From assembly GCA_032716605.1 (NCBI GenBank), contig CM064495.1, positions 26,319,760 to 26,383,759 of the forward strand: a DNA stretch of 64,000 nucleotides. The letters are read 5' to 3'. Source of the DNA: Paralithodes platypus (Eukaryota > Arthropoda > Malacostraca > Decapoda > Lithodidae). Numbering within the stretch: position 1 is the stretch's first letter; each line of letters opens with the position of its first letter. Shown here in pieces: positions 54,400-64,000 of this stretch. Below the pieces are notes generated by a model, which was not told where the DNA came from, searched no databases, and was given only the letters and a program-made list of their open reading frames with translations. The position numbers and the translations under genes are program-made.

Positions 54400-56022
54400 A
54401 AACCCCGAAGACGATGTCGACGACCCTGACGTTGCCCCAGATGACCTGACATCACCTGAGAAGCAGGAGGAAGTGGAAGAAGAGGAGGAGGAGATACCGA
54501 CATGGCAAGTTCGAGGGCGAGGGCGAAGCCGTAGCGATCGTGGGGCTCAGCCTGCCGCCGCCGCTGCCCGTGGCCCTTCATCAGAGTTGTTTGTCTGGAC
54601 TGATGGGCCAGATTTTGAGCCAGATGTGCCTGCTTTTGACGAGGAGCAGGTTGGCTCAGGGGTGTCAGCAGCATATCCCTGTGGCCCAGATGCAACCCCT
54701 AGTGAACTTTGTTGTGGGTTTTATGACGAGGTCATGGAATACCTGGTGGAGAAAACCAACAACCGTCACAGCATCTGTGCAAATTTTCTTGACAGGAAAA
54801 CAAGTGCCAAGATGGTGGCATGGCGACCTGTCACTTTTCCAGAAATGTATGTTTTTCTGGCACTTACTATGCTGATGACACACATCTGAAAACATGCACT
54901 GGCAGATTACTGGATAACCGCCGATCTCATCACAACCCCAGCCTTCGGGAAATATATGTCCAGGGACAGATATTTTGACATTCTGTCCTATCTGCACCTG
55001 ACCAACAACATGGCAGTCCCCACCTACAAGATCGGCTTTCTTACAGTTTCTTACAGTAGATCCTCTGGAAAAAGGCAAACTAGGCCTGTGTATCCAGCTC
55101 AGTGCCAGTACTTGCACTGCTGCGGTCGTTCACGGTGTTGGCGGCGGCGGTAGCAGACGCAATTTTTTTACTATTCTGTATTTTTGCTTTATAATCAAAC
55201 TTCAAATCTTGTCTTCCCCATGCTTTATCAAGATTACTTTCAAACTTCCTTATTGATTCGGAATCGACTACATACTGGGGCAGTACGTTCCACTCATTTA
55301 CCACTCTATCACAAAATGAGTTCTTTGCCTTTTCAAGCCTATTTCTTTCTTTGTAAATTTTTAGAGTGTCCTCTCGTTCTTGTTCCCTCCCGCATCAAGA
55401 AGATACCTTCACACACATCCCTCATTTGGAAGATCAGGAAGTTGTACGACATGATATGCCATCGGTTTACCACCTACCTCATTCCTTTCCAGAAGATGTG
55501 CCTCAACAAGTCTCTGGTCCTGTTCCGGGGGAGGCTGCATTTCTGCCAATATATCCCGTCGGAGAGACACCGTTTCGGCATCAAGCTCTTTGTCCTCTGC
55601 GACTGCAAGACGGGATATGCTCTGGACTTTGTGGTCTACAGCGGCAGTGGTGGCGAGATAGTCACTGACCCCGACATAGGATTTAGCAGTGCTGTCGTGC
55701 AGTAGATGATATCCTAGAGAAACACTTCCACAGTACCACATCCTCTACAGACAACTACTATACGTCGCCCATTCTAACCAAGTACTGTACCTCCATGACC
55801 GGAACTGTAGGCACAGTCAAGGCAAAGAGGAAGGGCATGCCATTGTACCCGACAAAAACCAAGAAGACGGAGGTGTTCCACAAGAAGAGTGGCCCCATCC
55901 TCTCTATCCACTGGCATGACCAGCGTAAAGTAAACCTCCTCACCACATGCCACAAAGCAGAGATGGTCGCCACCGGGAAAGTGGACCGGAAGACAAAAAA
56001 TCCCATCCTCAAACCAGCTGCT
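54400..56022 (+). pseudogene. piggyBac B transposase, N-terminal and central part
   Basis: An acidic N-terminal region (EVNPEDDVDDPDVAPDD, QEEVEEEEEEIPT) is followed by the core: FVWTDGPDFEPDVPAFDEEQ, AWRPVTFPEMYVFLALTMLM, a TGA at 54886-54888, DYWITADLITTPAFGKYMSR. After a CR1-like insertion (55037-55421) it continues with WKIRKLYDMICHRFTTYLIP, CLNKSLVLFRGRLHFCQY, then frameshifts and SGPILSIHWHDQRKVNLL. The first catalytic Asp is replaced by Asn (VIDES in family A, CLNKS here), and the second (DNYYTS) sits in a 2-bp-deleted stretch near 55750. The gene is cut at 56022 by RTE-1; its C-terminus is at 3672-4179. Its start is not identified. Long dead. Confidence 0.85.
55037..55421 (-). mobile_element. 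CR1/L2-like LINE 3' end, 5'-truncated
   Basis: Same tail (TTTCTTACAG twice) and C-terminal codons (VVNEWNVLPQYVVDSES on the minus strand) as 20727-22720. Inserted inside the piggyBac B transposase. Confidence 0.87.
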
Positions 56023-56524
56023 ATCTATCTATTGCCTGACGCCGTGATCCCCGAAGGGGTGGCCATGAACGAACCGCCCCCATGCACCTCTGTCCCCAGT
56101 CAGTCGACGCCCCTCCCCCCAACCAGCACCGCCTTTGTACATATACTTCCTCACTCCATCCTTCCACCTCTCCTTCGGTCTACCTCTCCCTCTCTGTCCT
56201 TCCACCTCGCTTTCGTACACCCTCTTAGTCATTCTCTCGCTTTCCATACGTTCCATATGGCCGAACCATCTCAAGTTGTTCCTTTTCACACTTTCCAGCA
56301 CATCTACCTCCACACCACACGTCCTTCTTACTTCTTCATTAGTCTGTATATCCATCCATGTAACTCCGCACGCACTTCTTTAGTAATTCATTTCCACTGC
56401 TCTCACTCTTGGTCTGAGTCTCTCAACCAACGTCCATGCTTCGCTTCCGTAAGTCAGTGTCGGGATTACCACACTGTCATGCAAGGACTTCTTCACTTCC
56501 ATACTGACCACCCTATTTCTTGTT

Positions 56525-57034
56525 GTTGTTTCCCAAGCTGCCTGGCCAAACAGCCCCAAGGCCCCGAGCAATTCCAAGGCCATAACCGAGCGCCCCCACA
56601 GAACCCTCCCTGCCGACCACAATAAAGCCTGGGTGACCGAAGCCACTCCATGGCGGGGAGCTGAGGAGGGTGCAGAAACGCCCGGGAAACCAAAGCCCCA
56701 CCCAGGGCCCTGTGTTCCTCAGCAATTATGAAGAGAAAGTTGAGGGGCAAGGGAAAAATGTGACGCTTTGGCTTCCAATCTTGGTAGATTGGGAAGTCAA
56801 TCCACGGAAAAGACGCCGTCACTCGAGATCTAGCAAATATATAAGTTAAAGGAACAGTCAGAGTAAGCTATGGGTATGGCAGAGATCGCTCAGTTCTCAC
56901 TCTGATAGACCAGCCCATCACCACATGACTAGAACCCAATCCTCTCAGCATCAGCTAGGAAAGGCCCTAGAAAGCCGCCTTTGGCGGGGGGGATAGCTCC
57001 CCTATTTCAACCCCTTTCGGGGTCGGGCACCCGC
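56525..57034 (-). mobile_element. AAC-tailed SINE, long form (copy j)
   Basis: Complete long form; exact 12-bp duplication CTATTTCTTGTT at 56513-56524 and 57035-57046. Very close in sequence to copy e (14400-14918). Inserted in the RTE-1 C-terminal codons. Confidence 0.92.
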
Positions 57035-58174
57035 CTATTTCTTGTTACTGCTTTCAGCGTTCCTACAACCCTCTTCCCCTGTTGTACCCTCCCGCACTTC
57101 TTCATCCATAGTCCCATCTTTACTCAACACACTGCCCAGATACTTAAGAGAGTTGACGATCTCCATAGCCTGACCGTTCAACTTCACCTCACACTCTGTG
57201 ACTTCACCCCTTTCGAAGACCATAACCTTGCTCTTCCCCGCATTTACCTTCAAATTCCGTTTTTCGCAAACTGTTCCAAACTCATTTACGAAACCCTGCA
57301 GCTCCCATTCATTATCGCTCATCAGAACTCTATCATCCGCAAACAGCAGTATAGGCAGCTTCCACTCATTTCCCTCCCTTTTCAGCGATACACCAACATC
57401 CACTGCTCTTGATAGTATTTCTTTCATGACTCCATCCATATATACAGTAAACAACCACGGGGACATCACACACCCCTGTTTCAAACCAACATTCAGGTCA
57501 AAGAACTCGCTCTGCTCACTCTCCACACGTACTGCCACCTTTGCACCCTCATACATACTCTTCACTGCTTTCAGCAACTTGCCATCTACTCCGTATATTC
57601 TAAGTACTTTCCACAAACCTTCTCTATCCACTCTGTCATAGGCCTTCTCCAAGTCCATAAAGGCAACATACACCTTTTGTTTCTTCTCCAGATATTTCTC
57701 CACAACACAATTCAGGGTAAAAATCTGATCTACACATCCTCTTCCCTTCCTAAAACCTCCCTGCTCGTTGCCTATCCATTTCTCCGTTCTCACCTCACTC
57801 TCTCAATCACTACCCAACTGTATACCTTCCCTACTACGCTTAGAAGACATATTCCTCAGTGGTTACCACACACTCCTCTTTCCCCTTTGCCCTTATATAG
57901 GGGGACTATTATGCCAGTCTTCCAGTCATCGGGTGCACTCCCCTTCTCCCATGCTAGTTTGCAAATTTTCCATACCCATTCGATCACTATCTCACCACCA
58001 TACCTCAACATTTCCCCATACACTCCATCTGTTCCTGGTGCTTTCCCCAACTTCACTCTTTTCATGGCTTCCCACACTTCTGACCTCCTGATCCCCACCT
58101 CCTCCTCCACTACTTCTCTTCTTCTCCCTCCCATACCATATCCAACTATGTTTGCTGGCTCTTCATTCCTTACA

Positions 58175-59831
58175 TTAACGCATCAGACCCGGAAGGGCTC
58201 TTGAACGCCCATAAAAAACACACCCGAGCTACCCGGAAGGGCTCTTAAACACCCATGAGCTCAAAGCCTGTAAGCTTGGTGTGCGAGGCGTACGTCCGAC
58301 GCATGTAAACAACAGCCGGCTGGACCGACGCCCCGCATCTCCGGCCACAAGAAGGAGTGCGTCGCTTGTTCGTGTGTGCCTGTATGTTATTGTTAAGTAT
58401 CGAAAAGTAGTGTAAAGTGGCTGTTTTTGCTATAAAGTTATCTCCAATGAAATCATCATCACAACTGAACCAGTTGACTTAGAGAGCTCCATCCCTCAAA
58501 TAAACTTAGCCTCCTATGCAGATGACATAACACTCACATGCACACACCATGACCCAAAAAGAGCAACAGATCTCCTTCAACCCTATCTCAACACACTACA
58601 TGGCTGGTGCACTACAAACAGACTTAATCTAGCCCCAGCCAAATCCACCGCAACCCTGCTCACAAGTTGGACAGGAGAACACGAATACATCCCTCAACTC
58701 ACCATAAACAACACACCCCTAACACATACACACACCCAAAATCCTAGGAGTAACATATGATACTCATATGACATTCAAACAGCACACCACAAACATTAAA
58801 AAGAAACTGACACCCAGACTTAACGCCCTCAGGTCACTTGCTCACACAAAATTTGGACACAACAAAGAAACTACCACCACAGTATATAAACAATACATAA
58901 GATCAGTGATGGAATACGCAAGCCCAGCCTGGGCTTCTAACCTAGCTGAAACACATCATAAGACCTTACAGACTATTCAAAACAAAGCCCTGAAGATCAT
59001 TACAGGCTGCACAGCTACTGCACCCACAGATCACCTACATCAAGAAACCAAAATCCTCAAAGTCAAAGACCATCTGGACATGAGAGGCACTCAATTCCTG
59101 GCAGCAGCCTCCACGAACCAAGACCACCCACTAAACTACATGGCAACACACCCACAGACACCAAGAAATATCAAAACAACACCCAGCACACGGTATCACA
59201 CACAATTATTGTCCTCTCTCCCTCCCTGCCCACCCCGAACCAACATCCAGAAGCACATCCATACTCATATCTCTCACCGATCCATCCACTCACTCACAGA
59301 CAACACACAGCTGCATGCACGACCTCCCGAAATCCATCCTTCCGAATCCTCCCTTCCTCGCGAGGACAGAGTCCACCTGGCCAGGCTGAGATGCGGACAC
59401 CATCCAGCTCTCCTGAGCTATCAGAAGAGACTGGATGACTCCGTTGTCGACGCCTGCCCGGGATGTAACACAGCACCCCATACCATTAAACACATCATAG
59501 AAGACTGCATTTCACACAACCACTTACGCTAACAACACAATCTACACTCAATGAGAGCTCTGTGGGAAAGCCCGATCGTGGCCATGGCCTTTCTCAGGGA
59601 CTCGGGGCTGTTCGGCCAGGCAGCTTAGGGAACAACAACAACAACAACTTAGAGAGCTCTACTTAACGCCATTCTACAGGTACGAAACACATCTACGCTT
59701 GGGGATGTGCGGGAATGCGAAAGCAAGCCAAATAACAAAGATGCGGTGGCCTAGGCATAGACATTTTTCGGCCAAAACCCCCTGATTTCGGGGAATATAT
59801 ATATAATACATAGCCGGGGCTGGAGGGTTAA
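58175..59831. mobile_element. Non-autonomous piggyBac element (MITE C) containing a LINE
   Basis: TTAA at 58175-58178 and 59828-59831; right end GCCGGGGCTGGAGGG as in family A. The left end has two CCGGAAGGGCTCTT(G/A)AA repeats 44-46 bp apart, as in family A. The interior has AAAGTTATCTCCAATGAAAT, close to the piggyBac B tail at 5774-5800, and CTCTACTTAACGCCATTC, close to the family A tail. Without the LINE it is only about 500 bp and has no transposase. RTE-1 codons EYFNELLN and VRNEEPAN are continuous across the TTAA. Confidence 0.88.
58490..59646 (+). mobile_element. AAC-tailed Jockey-type LINE, 5'-truncated
   Basis: Nearly identical to 25180-26327. The 13-bp duplication ACTTAGAGAGCTC at 58477-58489 and 59647-59659 is exact. 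The frame 58768-59532 encodes the RT C-terminus and the final Cys-His finger (CPGCNTAPHTIKHIIEDC). Two or three small indels versus the long copy. Confidence 0.92.
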
Positions 59832-60136
59832 GCAACTCATTGAAGTACTCCCTCCATCTTTCGACTCTCTCTTGCTTCTCGGCTAGCATTCTCCCATTCT
59901 TATCATTCACACCCTTACTGTTTCCCTTGCTACCTTCCCTAACTTTCTTGACTTCTTTCCAGAACAGTTTCTTACTCTCCCTCCATTTTACACTCAGATT
60001 CCTTCCAAATTCCTCATCTACTCTTCTCTTACTTTCCTTCACTACTCTCTTCACCACCTTCTTACTCTCCACGTACCTCGCTCGTTTCTGTCTCTCGAAA
60101 TCTTCATTCCCTCTACTACCCAACCACTCTATATAT

Positions 60137-60665
60137 TCTTACAGTTTCTTACAGTAGATCCTCTGGAAAAAGGCAAACTAGGCCTGTGTATCCAGCTCAG
60201 TACCAGTACTTGCACTGCTGCGGTCGTTCACGGTGTTGGCGGCGGCGGTAGCAGACGCAACATTTTTACTATTCTGTATTTTTGTTTTATAATCAAACTT
60301 CAAATCTTGTCTTCCCCATGCTTTATCAAGATTACTTTCAAACTCCCTTATTTATTCGGAATCAACTACATACTGGGGCAGTGCGTTCCACTCATTTACC
60401 ACTCTATCACAAAATGAGTTCTTTGCCTTCTCAAGCCTATTTCTTTCTTTGTAAATTTTCTTAGAGTGTCCTCTCGTTCTTGTTCCCTCCCGCATCAAGA
60501 AGATACCTTCACACACATCCCCATCGTACTTTCCTGACACTATCTTAAAAGTCTCTATCATATCCTCTCTCTTTCTCCTATATGCCAGTGTCGGAAGCCC
60601 CAGTGTCCTCAACCTCTGTTCATAGCCCGCGTTCTTCAACGTTGGTACCAGCTTGCTAGCTCTCC
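60137..60665 (-). mobile_element. CR1/L2-like LINE 3' end, 5'-truncated
   Basis: Minus-strand codons ASKLVPTLKNAGYEQRLRTL through VVNEWNALPQYVVDSE, then the TTTCTTACAG tail. Probable duplication CTATATAT at 60129-60136 and 60666-60673. Sits in the RTE-1 linker. Confidence 0.87.
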
Positions 60666-60795
60666 CTATATATATGCTTTCTTCTTTTCTTCCACAGCTA
60701 TTTTTACCTCTTCTGTCCACCATGCTGTACCTTTCACTCCCCTCCCTCTTCTCCTCACTCCACACACCTCTTCACATGCTGCATAGATCTCTTCC

Positions 60796-63700
60796 TTAAC
60801 CCCTACACCCCGGAAGGGCTCTTTAACGCCCATAACAAACTCGGCCCGCGCAACCCGGAAGGGCTCTTGAACGCCCATTGCTTGCGTGAGTGCTTTCGAA
60901 TGCCGCGCGTAAATTTTTGGTATCGTGGGAGGGTAGGTGGCGCCACCAGGCGTCAACTACGCCACAACAACAGTATCTACCCCGACGCCATCATGGACAG
61001 TACGCCAAATAGTGATTCCGCTGTGTCCGATACCGTGCTTCCTACGACGCCCGTGCTAGTTCGTCGCGCCTTACCCCGACGCCATCGCCTAAATGTGTTA
61101 TCTCCCGGAGGTATTGAGACGACATTGAGACTTTATGAGCGTGCTGATGCCAAGCATAATGTTGATGATGAAGGCAGTGACGACTCCAGTAATTATAAGT
61201 CGAGTGATTATGGCCATGAGAGTGACAAAGAAGAGCAATTCCTGGGATTTGCGAGAGAACATGAGAGTGATGAGAGTGATGAAGGTGATGTACCAGTTTT
61301 TGAGGAAGCTGGTTTACCTACAGACGGTGAACTTGAGAGTGAGAGTGAGTGAGTGGGAGAGTTCAAGGTCACTCACCAAATTTCGCATGAGTCACACGAC
61401 CCGAAGCCCTTCGCCAGCTAAATCGCCTTTCAAGCTACACTTATAAAAGAAGAAAATACTTGAAAAGGCGGCCGCGGCAGCTAGGGAACAAGCCAAAATA
61501 CTTGGTGAGGATGAGGCTGTGAGTGAGGGTGAGCGTGGTGACTCTTCTCGCCCGCCATTGTCTCCCTTATCTACCCACGCCACCCAAGATGACCCGGATG
61601 CCCCGCATTCTACCCCACCACTGCCAAGGGTTGAGGACCCCCCACTTTCGGCCTATTTGCCTCCTAGGTCCCCCGACAGGAGACATACTGCTGCCGAAAA
61701 GGGGAAAGGTAGAAAATATATCCAAAAAGGAAAGAAAAGTAAGCGAGTTTTGTTCGAGGCTCCCGCGGCATCCACCCCTGCCCGCCCCAGCCATACGCCC
61801 CCGCAACTTTCCCCACGGTCCTCCCCACCTCTCCTGCCTTCAACATTACTTTCTGTCACTCGTCGCAGGCCAAGGAGCCCAGGACCTCGGGGGGACATAG
61901 CCTCACCTGCCACTCCTTCCCCACCTCGCCCACCGCCCACGCATCACTCGTTCCCCGCCAGATTATGTGGGGGCCACTGATGATGAAGGGCACATCTCTG
62001 AAGACTCTGGCCATGATTACATAGGTCCACCGTCAGGGCAAGATGACCACTCTGACGATGACTATATGGACATCGACGACCCTCGACCCATCCGCTTGGC
62101 CCGGCGTCGTGCTGCCCGTCGTACAGGCCGCCGCCCTGGCCGACGTCCTCGCCGCCCGCCTCCCGAGTTGGCCGTGGGCGTGCTGGGCCACCAGCTGGAT
62201 CTCCTCGTCAGCGTAGACAAGACCCATTCTACGTTTTTCAGTGGCAAGACGTAGTTGATGGGGATGGATACAACCCTGATGTGCCAGCTTTTGATGAGGT
62301 ACTGGAGGGTTCAGGCATTACCCCCAATTTTCCTGCAGGCCCCAATGCTCCACCACACAAACTATTTGAGGCCTTCTTTGATGAGGAGGTGGTAGGGTAT
62401 GTTGTCAAAGAGACAAATAAGCAGCACCAATTCCAGGTCCACTTTATGGGCAAGGTGACCAAGGGCCACATGAGGCAGTGAACCCCAGTGACTCATAAAG
62501 AGTTCATGGTGTTCCTGGCACTCACCATGCTAATTCCTCATGTCAAGAAGCATACGTTGCCTGACTATTGGATCACCAATGATCTCATATCCACCCCTGC
62601 CTTCGGGAAATATATGTCTCGCGACCGGTACCTTGATATCCTCGCAGCGCTCCATCTTGTCACCAACCTTGACGTCCACCTCCCAGACAAGCTGTGGAAG
62701 ATTAGGACGTTGTACGTGATGATGCGAGAACGCTTCACCTCCTACTTCAAGCCCTTCCGCAAGGTCGTCATTGACGAGTCTCTTGTGCTGTTCCGGGGAA
62801 AACTCAGCTTCCGGCAGTACATCCCCTCAAAAAGACATCGCTTTGGCATAAAATTCTTTGTGCTGTGCGACTGCCAAACTGGCTATGTCCTGGACTTCCT
62901 GGTCTACAGCGGAAAGGAAGGGGACGTGCTTGTGGACCCCCTCATTGGCTTTGGCGGAGCAGTGGTGCAAGCCATGATGGACCGCTACTTTCACAAGAAT
63001 CACGTCCTCTACACGGACAATTACTACACGTCCCCCACTCTCTCACAGTACCTGCATGAGCGCAAGACGGGGACTGTAGGCACAGTACGAGGGAAAAGGA
63101 AGGGCATGCCACCTTTCCCTCCAAAGACCAAAAAAGGTGATGTGTTCAGGAAGAAGTCGGGGCCCATTCTGGCTATCCACTGGCACGACCAGCGGAAGGT
63201 CAACCTCCTGAGCACCATCCACAAGGGGGAAATGGTGGAGACTGGCAAGGTGTATCGCCGCACCCAGGCCAGGGTGACCAAGCCCGATGCTGTCTTGGAC
63301 TACATCAACATGAGGCTGGTGGACAAGTCCGACATGCAGATAGGCTTCATTGACTGCCTGCGTACCTCGTGCAGATGGTACAAAAAGTTCTTTCTGCATA
63401 TGGTGGACATGTCAGTTCTGAATGCCTACAATATATACAAGCTTCGGAATGTGAACACACCCATGAAGTTGAATAGCCTGCGGAGGTTCCAAAAGCAGGT
63501 GTTGACGGAGCTCCTGGAGAAGTATGGTACGCCACAGAGGGCAGTGGCAAATCCTGGGCCCGCCGTTACTGACCGCTTGCAGTGTGCATATTACATGAAT
63601 AGGCACAGGCTTGTTTCCCTCCCTCAGAATGAATCAGGAAGAACGCAGCAGAAGCGGTGCCATGTCTGCTACAACAGCAGGCTGAGGGCGAGGTCAGGTA

Positions 63701-64000
63701 AAAAGTCCACCATGGAGTGTGTGGAGTGCAAGGTGGCACTCTGTGCTATAGGGTGCTTCTTTGATTACCACTCCAAGCAGGAGTTCTAATAATCAGTGAA
63801 AGTGCCAAAGAAAATGACAATATGTACAGTATATATATAGGCAAAAAGTGGAAGTAAACCAATTTATTGTTATACAAAAGTCATGTATTATGAGAAAATT
63901 GATACAAATACAATTACACCATAATAATATGTGAAAGTGACACATATGTATATAATAAGTGACATTCATATGATTAGAACCTATAGAAATATATAAATCA
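60796..64000 (+). mobile_element. piggyBac family A, copy 3 (5' part to window end)
   Basis: TTAA 60796-60799 then CCCCTACACCCCGGAAGGGC, the two subterminal CCGGAAGGGCTC repeats, the transposase gene and the start of the tail. From 62430 on it is the same sequence as 1-1567. The flank to the left is the RTE-1 linker, complementary in position to the flank right of copy 1. Confidence 0.92.
60993..63789 (+). pseudogene. piggyBac A transposase, copy 3
   Basis: ATG at 60993 reads MDSTPNSDSAVSDTV straight into RLYERADAKHNVDDEGSDD, which fixes the family start. Lesions: a 4-bp insertion near 61340 with a stop at 61350, a TAA near 61444, frame changes near 61935 and 62150, and TGA at 62479-62481 in place of the Trp codon kept in copy 2. 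From 62488 to 63789 the catalytic core and Cys finger are open (433 codons), with VIDESLVLFRG, LYTDNYYTSP, MRLVDKSDMQIGF and an intact MECVECKVALCAIGC finger. The N-terminal half is far more damaged than the C-terminal half. Confidence 0.92.

Larger units (their letters stand above)
56023..60795 (-). mobile_element. RTE-1 LINE, 3' half with nested insertions
   Basis: From the 3' tail (ATAGATAG type, 56023-56040) through the RT domain to the linker, where piggyBac A copy 3 interrupts at TTAA 60796-60799. Nested inside: a SINE (56525-57034), a piggyBac MITE holding a LINE (58175-59831), and a CR1-like fragment (60137-60665). Each can be removed to give a continuous protein frame. Confidence 0.88.
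56029..60795 (-). pseudogene. RTE-1 reverse transcriptase and linker
   Basis: Minus-strand order from the TTAA: KEEIYAACEEVCGVRRR, GTAWWTEEVKIAVEEKKKAY (the linker signature of RTE-type LINEs), RYVESKKVVKRVVKESKRRV, then EYFNELLN, VRNEEPANIVGYG, KLGKAPGTDGVYGEMLRYGG, a frameshift, EQGGFRKGRGCVDQIF, FMDLEKAYDRVDREGLWKVL, VGLKQGCVMSPWLFTVYMDG, LPILLFADDRVLMSDNEWEL (catalytic FADD), LKYLGSVLSKDGTMDEEV, and the C-terminal RNNLRWFGHMERMESERM / GRGRPKERWKDGV. A nearly complete RT core with few frameshifts. It would use the transcript's 3' end at a nicked target for priming. Disabled by four insertions. Confidence 0.88.

Noticed and set aside
1..64000. Circular molecule (ends overlap)
   Set aside because: The overlap has indels and a substitution, and the content is ordinary nuclear repeats with a scaffold gap. 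Tandem duplication or contig misorder is simpler, though extrachromosomal circles are not excluded.

Overview
The window is eukaryotic repeat DNA, most likely from an arthropod and probably a decapod crustacean. The reasons are (TTAGG)n-type arrays (the arthropod telomere motif), piggyBac-, pogo/Tigger- and mariner-type DNA elements, and several non-LTR retrotransposon (LINE) clades typical of large crustacean genomes. The species is inferred, not shown. I find no host protein-coding gene, rRNA gene or functional tRNA gene. Every recognisable protein is a transposase, endonuclease or reverse transcriptase, and nearly all are broken.
Layout. 1-5858: the 3' part of a piggyBac element (family A, copy 1), the 5' half of a minus-strand RTE-type LINE (RTE-1), and the 3' part of a second piggyBac (family B), with a SINE and two MITEs in its tail. 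6113-15110: a plus-strand LINE with a PHD-finger ORF1, split by a 3.36-kb Tigger transposon and SINEs, then a minus-strand relative. 15110-20726: duplicated modules, a 58-bp satellite and TTAGG-like arrays. 20727-22720: a CR1/L2-like LINE. 22762-26327: a complete-looking Jockey-superfamily LINE with an (AAC)n tail. 26720-31104: a complete but frameshifted piggyBac A (copy 2). 31515-39980: MITEs, fold-backs, tandem repeats and a LINE fragment with a (GGTTA)9 tail. 39983-45192: a large inverted structure with LTR-like features that runs into a 100-N gap. 46190-50260: a decayed RTE-2 LINE. 50700-54300: SINEs and small repeats. 54400-64000: the 5' part of piggyBac B, the 3' part of RTE-1, a piggyBac MITE, and piggyBac A copy 3.
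Two architectural points stand out. First, the right and left ends fit together. Positions 1-1567 repeat 62430-64000 with three differences. Protein frames of both RTE-1 and piggyBac B, cut at the right end, resume exactly in frame at the left end. The window therefore spans one period of about 62.43 kb, either a tandem duplication or misordered allelic contigs. Second, a roughly 0.4-0.5-kb SINE family with at least nine copies shares its last ~75 bases and (AAC)n tail with the Jockey-type LINE, so this looks like a parasite/host SINE-LINE pair.
Several insertions can be checked inside the window because an unoccupied copy of the same target repeat is also present (piggyBac A copy 2, a TTAA MITE, and the AAC-tailed LINE).
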